This document shows, in pieces, positions 31,496-43,200 of a stretch of 64,000 nucleotides of DNA (its first letter is position 1; each line of letters begins with the position of its first letter). The notes under the pieces were generated by a model. The model saw only the letters and a list, made by a program, of their open reading frames with translations, did no database searches and had not been told where the DNA came from. The position numbers were made by a program, and so were the translations under genes. Source of the stretch: Bolinopsis microptera (Eukaryota > Ctenophora > Tentaculata > Lobata > Bolinopsidae); the NCBI RefSeq assembly GCF_026151205.1, contig NC_087074.1, positions 20,377,945-20,441,944 of the forward strand. Direction: 5' to 3'.

Positions 31496-33163
31496 CTATA
31501 AAGTTATAAATGCTACAAACATACAACTATTCGAAGGATTTACATCCGTGCGGCCAATTTTCCACTTTGACGAGTCACCTTCACCTAAAACATTACTTAC
31601 AGTGATTACACCCAACTCATTCCATGTAAAAGTGGCGAAGCAGTATAGTATGTCGAGTGGTATATTGTAACCAAACTCGAACATAGGCACCAAATGAATT
31701 TTGTCTGCTTTCACAAATTCAGGATGAATATGAAGTCCCTCAGGATATTCTTCCTGATTAAAGCAAATGTTTACTTTGAACTTGTGGGGTTGCCCTGATT
31801 TCATTTCAGGTGTACATTTTAAGAGAAATCCACATTTTCCAGGAAGATGACAATTATTAGTGTCAGGGTGCTTGAAATTAAATGCATAAGATTGTGAGGT
31901 CTCAAACAGATCTTTGACTGTACAAGAATTCCAACTTAACATCTTTTTGTCCGGCCCAACTACTCTTCCAACTCGTCTAACACTCTCTTCCTTAGACGTA
32001 AGATCATTTCCATGTTCTTTTATTGTAACGGTGTCCAATGCAACTCCTGATCCTTCATCCCACGATTCAAGGAATTCAGGTGATATTCTGCCCCATCCTC
32101 TCTTACGACGAATAATCTCTATTTCATGTACCATGTCACAGGTGAGCCAGCCACTGCAGATCCGAAGCCCTTCAATTAACATGTACAAATTTAGTACAAG
32201 AGGAAATTCTCTGGTGGCATTAAGATATTCCTGTGTACTCAGTCCACGAAATCTCTCAAATGAGAAAAAGATGTGGGGAATATCTGTTGCACTTAAAATA
32301 TGTGCAGATGCAGGTAGGATGGTATTATTTGATGGCAAAGAGGAATTTGAACTTATTGTTTTCTTGAACTCTTTCACAGACCGCCTGTACAATGTATTTA
32401 CAAATAATGCATCAGAATCAGATGATTGTGTAGCAATATCCAAAACATCAAACAGTTCTTCAAAAGAAGCCTCATCATCAGAAATACACTTACAAAGATC
32501 AACATTTTGTAGGAGGTAACGAGAAGCTTCATCAAATATCTTTCCCTTACTCTCCAGATTCCTCTTCATTATCTTCAACAAGAAAACAGAATTACTCCTT
32601 GTAATCTGCAACATTAAATCTAGTTGACTAGTTTCTAGTTCAGAGTAATTCCTCATGTAGGGCTCAACAAATATCTCAGCTCTGTTCTCCAGATTACAAA
32701 TCTTCTCTAGGACCAGGTCTAGAAACTTGTTACATTTCATAAGCCTGCTACAAAACCTGGCCTCCTCAAACAAAAACAACAAAGTCTGGTAATCAGAGGA
32801 GGAACTCACCCCACCCACCAGGCTGGTAAAGTAGTCCCCACACCTCCCTGCTAACCACTCTACTTTGAACACGTGACACAGCTTGTTAACATCTCTGAAC
32901 AAGTGTTTCTCCAGCAGGATCTCCCCGCTGTACAGGGCCCCCAGGAACCTCTTCACCGCCTCCCCCGCAAAGTCCTCCATCTGTAGCTCTGTCTGGTGTA
33001 GTTCCAGGAACAGGTGAACAAACACTGAACTGTGGTAAGACAGGATCAGGGAGTTTGCTCTCTTTTCCTCTCCTCCTTGTAACTTTAGGACTACGTTACC
33101 GTGAAACTCACAGTGTAGGTTCTCTATTCCAAAATCTAACGGTACTGTCACTTTGGGGGCCAT
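31496..33163 (-). CDS. BTB-domain array protein, copy 10 (555 aa)
   Basis: Intact; first gene of the array in transcription order. BTB and BACK-like regions as in the others. Patches LRICSGWLTCDM (as copy 1) and SWDEGSGVALDTV (unique). Two extra residues in ELGVITVSNVLGEG recall copy 6 (SGVTVSKVAGEG). Ends CMFVAFITL. The leader is type B (CACTAGATCGTGAA-ATG), shared with copy 5. It adjoins the non-BTB region on its upstream side. Confidence 0.85.
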   Translation of the reverse strand: MAPKVTVPLDFGIENLHCEFHGNVVLKLQGGEEKRANSLILSYHSSVFVHLFLELHQTELQMEDFAGEAVKRFLGALYSGEILLEKHLFRDVNKLCHVFKVEWLAGRCGDYFTSLVGGVSSSSDYQTLLFLFEEARFCSRLMKCNKFLDLVLEKICNLENRAEIFVEPYMRNYSELETSQLDLMLQITRSNSVFLLKIMKRNLESKGKIFDEASRYLLQNVDLCKCISDDEASFEELFDVLDIATQSSDSDALFVNTLYRRSVKEFKKTISSNSSLPSNNTILPASAHILSATDIPHIFFSFERFRGLSTQEYLNATREFPLVLNLYMLIEGLRICSGWLTCDMVHEIEIIRRKRGWGRISPEFLESWDEGSGVALDTVTIKEHGNDLTSKEESVRRVGRVVGPDKKMLSWNSCTVKDLFETSQSYAFNFKHPDTNNCHLPGKCGFLLKCTPEMKSGQPHKFKVNICFNQEEYPEGLHIHPEFVKADKIHLVPMFEFGYNIPLDILYCFATFTWNELGVITVSNVLGEGDSSKWKIGRTDVNPSNSCMFVAFITL

Positions 33164-33812
33164 TTCACGATCTAGTGAGTTGTTACTGTTAGTATATGTA
33201 TCTGAAAGATATTTAAATACATATCTTACATATCAATTTATATCAATATCTTCTAGAACATAACAATAAAATGATGCCAGATGTATATAATACCAAAATT
33301 GGCTTTTCAATACTGTACTGTAGTAAGTTACATCAATAATCAATTGCATCATATATAACATCTTAATCAGATGAGGTTTTAAAACTTTAAAACTTTAAAT
33401 GTGAAATAATACTAATTTGTTATAGAATCGTTTCATCAAATAAGCAAATAGGTTCACATAGATCTCCAATAAAACAAAATCAGTAGAACTTAAAGGATAA
33501 TAAAAATGTTAAGAAGCTTAAATGAAGCCGACAACGTTTGTAGTGTTTGTTAAACAAGTTTTTGGTATCTAAAATATTTTAAGGCATTTGTTTTCGCAAA
33601 CAGCGTCATCATAAATTTATAAATTGACCCCTGATAAAAATTCACCAGAAGTAAAAACTAAAAACCTAGCGCACTTGCTAGTAAAAGATAGATAACATCG
33701 AGCTTGCAACTTTAAGATGTCAACACTTTAGAGATAAAGGTTGCAACTCCATACTATCAAGGTAGATGCTCGATGAAAACGAGGTTATCAAAGTTACAAC
33801 TAGATACTATAA
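33164..33812. other. upstream flank of BTB copy 10
   Basis: No gene found. The proximal part (about 33340-33640) resembles the flank of copy 5. The distal part leads into the minisatellite downstream of MMS19. Confidence 0.55.
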
Positions 33813-34213
33813 AGTAACCAAGTAACCAGCCAGTAACCTAGTAACCAGCAAGTAACCTAGTGACCAGCCAGTAACCTAGTAACCAGCCAGTATCCTAGTA
33901 ACCAGCCAGTAACCTAGTAACCAGCCAGTAACCTAGTAACCAGCAAGTATCCTAGTAACCAGCCAGTAACCTAGTAACCAGCAAGTATCCTAGTAACCAG
34001 CCAGTAACCTAGTAACCAGCCAGTATCCTAGTAACCAGCCAGTAACCTAGTAACCAGCAAGTAACCTAGTAACCAGCCAGTAACCTAGTAACCAGCCAGT
34101 AACCTAGTAACCAGCCAGTAACCTAGTAACCAGCAAGTATCCTAGTAACCAGCCAGTAACCTAGTAACCAGCCAGTAACCTAGTAACCAGCCAGTAACCT
34201 AGTAACCAGCTTG
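33813..34213. repeat. 19-bp minisatellite abutting the MMS19 stop codon
   Basis: About 21 units of AGTAACCTAGTAACCAGCC, with A/C and T/A variants. The last unit ends within about 5 bp of the MMS19 stop codon (34217-34219), so the MMS19 3' UTR would be largely this repeat. Related blocks occur at 35372-35502 and 36068-36232. Confidence 0.92.
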
Positions 34214-34216
34214 TAA

Positions 34217-37200
34217 TCAAGGTTGTAACATGACCCAGCTTTGAAGAGTCTCAGCCCCCGCCAATCTTACAACCCTCTTCTTATCCCCCAGCACTGTCCT
34301 CAGCTGTTTCATTACATACTCCCTCTGTACGTGTGTGTGTTTATGATGCAGCTGTGTTGTGCACATCTGCAGCGTCTTCACTGCCTCCACACGACAGCGC
34401 ACTGACACAGCGCACGATGCGCTCAGTGCGCACAGCTGCTTAACTAGGGTATCTAAGTGCATTATAATGATACCGGGAGTGTTGGTGAGAAGATATTGTA
34501 CGAGATGGAGAGCAGCTGTATCGCAGGTGGAGGAGGAGAGGTTGTTGAGGATTACGGGGTAGAGTGTGTCTCCGTGGGTACTGACCAGGGACTGGGGGAG
34601 GGCCAGCAGCAGGGTCCCAATACCTCGCACCAGGGAGCTCGATATCTCTCCTGCAACTCAGGTTACGTCAAATGAGGAGCCAGATGGGTTAGGTGAGGGG
34701 TCAGACGGGCTAGGTCAGATTACTCCTAACTAAATTTAGTAAGAAATTCCCTCTACCTTTCCAGTTATTCAAGTTAGATTATCGGCAAATCACAAAATTG
34801 AGGGGAGTCAGCGCAAATTATATTTTGTAGCACGATGAACTACTGCACTGGTATGGGCCGCGCTGCGCTAAAAATTATATCTTTGTTTCTAAACTTCAGG
34901 CGACAGTTTTACAAAGAAATACTTGGATTAACGACATACCAGAAAGTAGGACCGGATTACTGATGTAAGGAGTTATCAGGGGGATAAGAGTAAGCAGGAA
35001 CCTCTGTTTGTGTAACACCATTCTGTTACCCTGACAACCAGTCACTAAGTTTAAAATACATTTTCTAAAACTTTTTTCAAAAGGTGAATGGAAAACTGAG
35101 GTACGCAGCAATTTAGGCTATATTGAATTTAGCAGATAATTTAGCAGCTAATTTAGCAGCTAGTTGTGTGACGTGTTTACTGCGAGGAACACACCTGATA
35201 AATAGGTTCCAACACATGCCAGGTCAAGTGGGCAGTGTGAGAGTGCGTTTGTTTGTTTGTTAAACATTCCACAAATAGTTTCACAGCTCGTTCAGCTGAA
35301 GAATCCCACCGGTAAACTAGCCCCTGACATACTCTGATACAGATCCAAACCTGCGGAGTGGGGAGTAATGTTCCTTAGTAACTCAGTAACCTAGCAACCT
35401 AGTAACCAGTTAGTAACCAGTAAGTAACCAGCTAGTAACCTAGCAACCTAGTAACCAGTTAGTAACCAGCTAGTAACCAGCTAGTAACCTAGTAACTTCA
35501 CAGTTTATATAATAACGGTTGTTGATTTAACACTTACTTTGTTATTAGTCAGATCACATGAGTCCAGTTCTGCAAACACACGAGTCTTCAATTCCTCTAA
35601 ATGTCGTCCTTCGTCCATTCTGAAAGGACAGGTTTACACTTTACAGCTGATTTAATCTAAATGTGACAATCTCAAACTTTATTTTGATTGATTTACCGGA
35701 GAAAATAGGTTGGTTGATTTACAGGGATACTTCTTTAATATGGGGGGGGGTCAACCTCATTTTACCTCATTTTACCTCATCCCAGTTTTGCCTTTTTTGG
35801 CTGGCCTCATGAGGTAAAATGAGGTTGACCCCCCCCCCCCCCCCCCCCCCTAATATTAACATTCCGCTACAAACCTGTTGATCATGAGGCCAATTACAGC
35901 AGCTAAGGACTGTACAGTAAGAGGATCAGTAGACACACAAGCTAACTTCAGTACATGTTCCAGATCTAGGGGAGTCATCAGCGGATCAAAGGTGGAGTCA
36001 AGTGATCCGTACATTAGAACAGCAGAGTAGATAGCTGTCAGCATTGTCTGAGGAAGAGGGGTTTTTTAGTAACCTAATAACTAGATAGTAACTTAGTAAC
36101 CAGTAAGTAACCAGTTAGTAACCTGGTAGCCAGCTAGTAACCTAAAGTAGAGATAGTAACCTAGTAGCCAGCTAGTAACCAGTAAGTAACCTAGTAGCCA
36201 GCTTGTAACCTAAAGTAGAGATAGTAACCTGGTGGTGTGAAGAGGAGCTAGAGAAGGGCTGGAATACAGCACTACTTGTGAAGGTCTGTGTAAACACAGT
36301 CATATCCACAGGGCGAGGTGATCTGTTTTTGTACAGGGCTACTGTGAACTCCTGAGAAGTGGAAATTAGTCAATTTAACGAGATAACAGATAAGTTGCGA
36401 TACAACTAGGTAAACCTTTAACTCTTTGAAAAGTGTTTTTAAAAGACGACAATATAGATAACAGCAACACATAGCACAGACTACCATCTAAGAGTATAAA
36501 ATAAACTACTATCCTACCTGAAATAGAAGAACAGCCTTTTCAATGTCCTGTTCTTGTATAGAGAGTTGGATGAGGTAGTTGAGTAGTTGGTTGAATATAA
36601 ACTGCTGACAAAACGTTATCACTTCACTGGACTCCTGAAATGCATATATATTTTTAGAGGAAGTGTATTTAATATTTAATGTTGTCAATATATTTAATGA
36701 TGCCATGCAAGTTCCCATTCATCGCAGCCCGCTAGTTTCACTGTCTCCTGATATGATACATTTCCTGTGGAATGTGTCCTGATTTTTTAATATAGTGCAG
36801 ATAAATTTTCAAGTCTAAATACGGATATATTTAGACTGGAATTAGACAGCTATTCTCACAACCCCAGCATTAACCTGATAAGATAAAGCAACAGTGAAGA
36901 GGGATATGATCTCAACGTGTCCCCGCTCAATCAGCAGGTTTACTAGTCTGGGAGAGTGTTGAACTAGCAGCCTCCCCACCAACAATCGCGACAACATCCT
37001 CCTCGCTGAACTGTCTCCTTCATCTACCTGTTATGTTAATCAGTGTAACCGCAACTGTAATTATCTGATACGGGTAGAGTCGTGCTTTACATACTGATAG
37101 AGCTAAACCTGAGCTATAATTGCCAATATTTTGCGATGTCTTGGAAAAATGGTGAAAACGCCATTTTCGCCGTTTTCACCATTAAATTAATATTCTAATC

Positions 37201-40200
37201 ACCTGACTCAGTAGCTTATCCAGCAATAGTTTGTTAACCAGGTCAGGATACTCTCTGCTGATAACAGTTAGTATTTGTAACCCGTCCTCATCATTTGAAC
37301 TTGATAAGAGCTCGTACACTCCTAGAACTACTAATTCTATGTTCAGAGATGGGTCCTCTTCTTTGTGCTTATCTGAAATCATCACATGTTAAATCTAATA
37401 TCAATCATGAGATATCTGCTGCGAAATAAAGATAACCGTTTCAATAAATTTCTATCTGTTCTTTGTTTTGAATATAACAAGTTGTCCACTGCAGTCTGGA
37501 AACTAAACATACTCACCAAGACAGCATTCACCCAACGACTTAGTAGCTAAGTGAATTAGTTCAGTAATTAACAGTACCTGTTGCATGGTAAATGTTGAGA
37601 AGTTGACTGATAGCAAATAGCCCAGAACTGCATAACTCTCGAGACTGCTTATCAGAGATAACACCCAGAAACATACCTTCTAATCTGCAGGGAGATTAGA
37701 GGATTACTATGGTAACAGGTTAGAAGTTATTATTGGCCCGGTTACCTGACTTCCAATATGGTTTAAAGAAGAGTAACCCGTTTGGTTATAGTAAAAATGA
37801 AGATACATTTTTTCAATGACTAGATATTAATGAAAAGGTTAATCCTCGAACCTACTTTTTCCACTGAAAGTGGTTAACAGCGGCTGTGGCTCTAGCAGGT
37901 TCACACTGCATATCTCCCAGTAAAGTTACCATTTCATCTAATATTATCTGCTTCACATTGGCTTCTGTGTGCTCTAGAAATCGGTCTGTAAACCAATCCA
38001 GGCAATGCTCTGCTACCAAACCGCTTCCTGCTCCTGAGAATACATCCTTCATTAGGTAGTGAAAAGACTCAGAGGAGAAATCGGTTATTATCAACTAAAC
38101 CATTGGGATGTAACATACAAAAACTCGAACAACTCAATGACCCACATGGCAAAGCAACAAATCGAGCAGGTTCACCTACGTCACCTGAAGTTCCTCCTTG
38201 GGATAAACAGACGGGCTACCAATGCAACTGCATGGGGTGAGACAGGTTCGTACCCACTACTGATCGAAGTATTAAAACTAAGTGTCAAATACTTCAAAAG
38301 GATAATGTGTCTTCCATCGTCTCAACTGGTGAAGGCTGCTATGACTGAGCAAGTAAACTTGCATCTTTCGTGGTACTCTGGAATAGAAAACATCATCAAG
38401 TGCTTCAACAACATTGATCCTAGAACATATGCAAGGAACTCTTCGCTTTTACTCAATGCAACTGCGTTTGCAGACGCTTGCAGTCCAGACGAGCTGGTTA
38501 ATAACTTTCAAAAGCTGTTTACAGACTCCTGGAGATCAAAGATTAACGAGAGCAGGAAACTCACTTTCTACAAGGACGTCAAAACAGTCTTTGCATGGGA
38601 GCCTTACCTAGATTATGCAAGAACTCTCGATGACAGAAGATCAACAGCTCAAATAAGGTGCAGTTCTCACAGACTCAGCATAGAAATTGGGAGATACGAA
38701 AACACACCTCTAGAGAGCAGAACTTGCACCTTTTGTGAACTGAAAGGATCAACCGGGATCATAGAGGATGAAACACACTTTCTCACTTCCTGCCCACAAG
38801 GGAAGGCTATCAGAGACAAGTTTACCAGAGCTAGTGAAAGCTTGGGAAACAGCAATGACAACGGACTGACCAACATTGTCAACACTCTCTCCCAAGATCT
38901 TTACGGTAACCTTAACGAGCAGGATGTGAACTTGATTAGACTTTCATGCTCAACCATCAGAGAAATGTACAGTCTGAACCTCAAGCACAAAGACAGCCTT
39001 CGTGATGAAGATGGAAAGTAGTCCTTCAGCTCTTTTTTGCTTTTCTCGTTCTTCCTTTCCTTCCTTCTCCTTCTCCTCTTGCTTTGGATCTGTGACGGAT
39101 GCTATGAGCGACTCTTGGGACTTTCCGTCCCTACATGGGCTTCCGGCCGTGCGTCCATGTAGGAACTGTGGGGCCTTCAGAGTGATAGGGTTACAATGGT
39201 TGTCAGTACAGCAATGGATCGCTCCATTGGCCCGACCTCCGAGACGGGGTATCCGAGAGGACCCTGGTCGTGACCAGCTCTGCACCAAAAGGTGTATTCT
39301 GGCGCCTGAAATCTTGGACCGTAGTCTGCGTACGGGGTAGACTGCCACGGACGATTATGTTACATGGGCCGCTCACTGCATTCTGATTTTAGCCAGACCT
39401 CAGCAGGTGGTTTGTCTCCACTCTTGTTTCTTTTTTTCTTGTCCCCCTGCATCCTGTCCCTCCCCTTTGCTTCCCCTCTTTCAGTCTTCATTTTCAGCAT
39501 CAGCCTAATCAGTTTTAGTATTCAGAGCCACTTGCTCCTACAACCGTACCTTACTGGCTCACTGCATTTGGCCCAAACGGCATTTTAATTTTCCGTTTTT
39601 TAACTTGCTTACTGTGCATTTCACTTTTTTGCCCTAGCGGCTAGCGCGCGCTCGTGTTCCCGAGCCTGTCCCCTTATTCTCTCAGAACACCTCGGGTACA
39701 CTTGTTCGTCCAAGTACCTAGTGGTAGACACTTTGACAGTCATCACACTGTTATGGATTTGGCACAGTTGACATGAAAACTTTTTCTTATCAGTCATTAT
39801 CATGTCACCCATCACAACATTTTGAACTTCGATAGTACCTCACATGAATTTATCGACAGTTAACTCTATTTCACTACGACATACTTAACTTTGTCACACA
39901 GTATCATATTTTCATTAGACACCTACATTTTGAGAATCATTTAATTTTCGAATGGAATTTTACCGAATTAAAACCGAGTGTGTGTGTTTGAGCGATTTGT
40001 ACAACATTTCTGTAATGTTTCAAATTATATTCAAATGTTCTAAAAGAGTTAGAAACTGAAATCATTACTGCATGGATCAAGCATGGTCACAATCTATCCA
40101 CATACGCGCGCGCTAAAATCACGTGGGTAAAAATCACTTTCGCCAAAATGTTGTTTACGCGGCTTCCATAAAAATTATTTTCCAGAAAATTCCTATAATA

Positions 40201-43200
40201 TTGCCACACTGTCCCACAAAAATTAAGAATCAAAAAAAGTAAATTAAAAGTTACCTGAACTCTTAACGATAGCAGTAAGAATACACGCTGTAGGTCGGAG
40301 ATACTTAATTTCACTGTAACTAAGTTTCTCTTTGCAGTAATCAAACACCACACCCATGAACTGAGACGGATCTAAAGATTTGTTCTTCACATTAGGAATA
40401 GTCAGCACCCAAAACAGCGAGGATATTACTTCTAGACACCTGATAGAAAAACCGGGGTTACATCGAGAACATTCTTGTCTTGGTTTTCTTATCTAGATTA
40501 GCGAATCTATTTGTTAGTAAGAAAAACACTACTCCTCCATAATATAAAATGTTTTAAAAAGAGGTTTTTTACCTTTCACGTAAGTCTCTATTAACTCCTC
40601 CAAATATTTCCTGTTTCACATCGTTCCAAATAAGAATTAGGTGTTCTTCAGTACATCCGATACCATACGACGTTATACATAACTTCAACGTTTCACAACT
40701 CTGAATTCTGGTCTGAGATAATGTATATGTAATATGTAATATAATAACTTAAGTAAGCACTAAGTACCCTAAACAATTAAAAAGGAAGACTCCTGAGTAG
40801 GATTCCCTTGAACAATATATTGTTCAAAGTCTGTTTGTTTACCTAAAAAACACAAACCTGCATAACAGAGCTGGTAAACTTATCCAGTAAGAAGGGGATA
40901 GCGTGTTTAGCCAGTTTGTTGTTAGCTTTAAAGCAGTTGTTAAGTCTGCCTCTCAGGTCTTCTGGACTGACTTTTACATCAGCGTCATCCGGTGGGGTGA
41001 AATCAATAGGGTAGTAACAGGATATAACGTCAAATAGTGTTTCTTCAATATTATCTGATAGTAAATCACCAAGTTATTGATAGAATAATAGTATATAGCT
41101 AACAGTAGGACATATTAGAATTTCAGCTTTCGGCGACCCAAATTTTGCTGTTTTGACTGAATTTTTCTTCAATGACCATGATCTTACAAGGTCACTGAGG
41201 ATGGCACAAGACACGATTGAGGTACTCAAAGTTCTATTCCCTAAGAAAGCTTTGATAAACGGAAAATCATCACAATATAAAAAGAGGTTTTGGAATATTT
41301 TTAAAGAGAAGCTTTTCTGCCGTCCCCTTGACTGAAATTTCGCGGTTTTGACTGAAATTATCAGAATTTCAGAATATAGTGCAATTTGTTGTGCCATGTA
41401 TTTTGCTGCAAAATTCCGCCTTTTTTCTTCATTACGCCAAAACTTTCAAGTTTTTAGCATTTATCAAAGTATAAAAGTAAGTAAATTATAAAGATAACAA
41501 ATATTACCAAGGTTGAAGTGTTGAAGTACAATTACTGTCATGTTAAATATCAGCATCAGATTCCGCGGGTCCTGCTCTCCATCGATCAGATTAATGTAAC
41601 TCACAACAAACTCATTGTTCATTCCTTCCAGTAAACCTGAAACAAACACAAATAAATACACATGGGAGGGGGGAGTTCGTCTGGGGAGTACTTATGGGAT
41701 GAATCATGAATGGAGAAAAATGTTGGTTAAATTATTACGAACTGTTCTCCATTCTTGCGGTAACGAACAGAGCTATTAGAATTCAGTATTGGATATTATA
41801 TCTGTTAATAAGTTTGAATTATGTTACAGTATAGATACCTAATACTATTACTACTTGTTCTTACTGAGTAAGTTGCAGTGTAATAGGGAGTATACGAGGG
41901 TGTATGCCTTGTGTCTTGTGTCCTGGGAATGTTCATTATAAACATACGGAATAAAGTGTTAAGATTTTAGAATATTCAATAACATTTTAAGGCGTTCATA
42001 AACCAGGGATTGTTAATGATTTCAATCGGCTCATTTTGGAGGTTTAGAAATTTACCACTCAGATTTCTCGGGAAAACACTGAAAGGATTGGCCATTTTCT
42101 TGGACAAGAACAATATCAAACAATGAATGATGATAATTATCTGAAGTACAGTCCCCTCTAGAATAAACCATTCGCTACAACCCTGTCCCACCTGATGTAG
42201 TGCCTGAACATCAACCGACTGAGCTAACTCTTTAGCTATCAAACAAGCAGTGCTAGAGTCCACTTCTCTCTCCTTCACGTAGCCTGTCAGTCCTGACAGT
42301 ATCTTGGGAACTATGCTGTACTTCTCTGAGAGTCTCCCGCACAGATACTTTATTAGAACTACCACTGGGAATTGTGTGTTGTGAGAATATGGTGTAGTTT
42401 ATTAGAACTACCACTGGGAATTGTGTGTTGTGAGAATATGGTGCAGTTTATTAGAACTACCACTGGGAATTGTGTGTTGTGAGAATATGGTGCAGTTTAT
42501 TAGAACTACCACTGGGAATTGTGTGTTGTGAGAATATGGTGCAGTTTATTAGAACTACCACTGGGAATTGTGTGTTGTGAGAATATGGTGCAGTTTATTA
42601 GAACTACCACTGGGAATTGTGTGTTGTGAGAATATGGTGCAGTTTATTAGAACTACCACTGGGAATTGTGTGTTGTGAGAATATGGTGCAGTTTATTAGA
42701 ACTACCACTGGGAATTGTGTGTTGTGAGAATATGGTGCAGTTTATTAGAACTACCACTGGGAATTGTGTGTTGTGAGAATATGGTGCAGTTTATTAGAAC
42801 TACCACTGGGAATTGTGTGAGAATATGGTGCAGTTTATTAGAACTACCACTGGGAATTGTGTGTTGTGAGAATATGGTGCAGTTTATTAGAACTACCACT
42901 GGGAATTGTGTGTTGTGAGAATATGGTGCAGTGTTAATAGTATTATTAGGAGCAATATTCATTATAAATCTGATAGCTATTTAAAGGGTGAGATATTGTT
43001 ATCAGAGCTTAATTGTTAACTACTTCAGATTTGTGTTAAGTTCGATAACGGCAATAGGTGAGATATTTTAATTTTAAACAAACCTTCAGAATCGTTAAGT
43101 TTAGACTTGACGGACACGTCCACTAGCAAAGTAATAGCATTAAGTCGGACATCATCAACTTTAGAGGTAATATGCTGCCTGGGTGAGGGAAAGAGTTACC

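Noticed and set aside
33813-34213. Possible CRISPR-like array
   Set aside because: Contiguous 19-bp units without spacers in an animal genome; a plain minisatellite.
38950-39348. Opposed frames in the LINE 3' region (38950-39348 minus, 39002-39340 plus)
   Set aside because: Biased C/T-rich UTR-like sequence with no recognisable motif.
42702-42962. ORFs through the 49-bp array in intron 2 of MMS19
   Set aside because: Periodic repeat translation, no independent gene signal.
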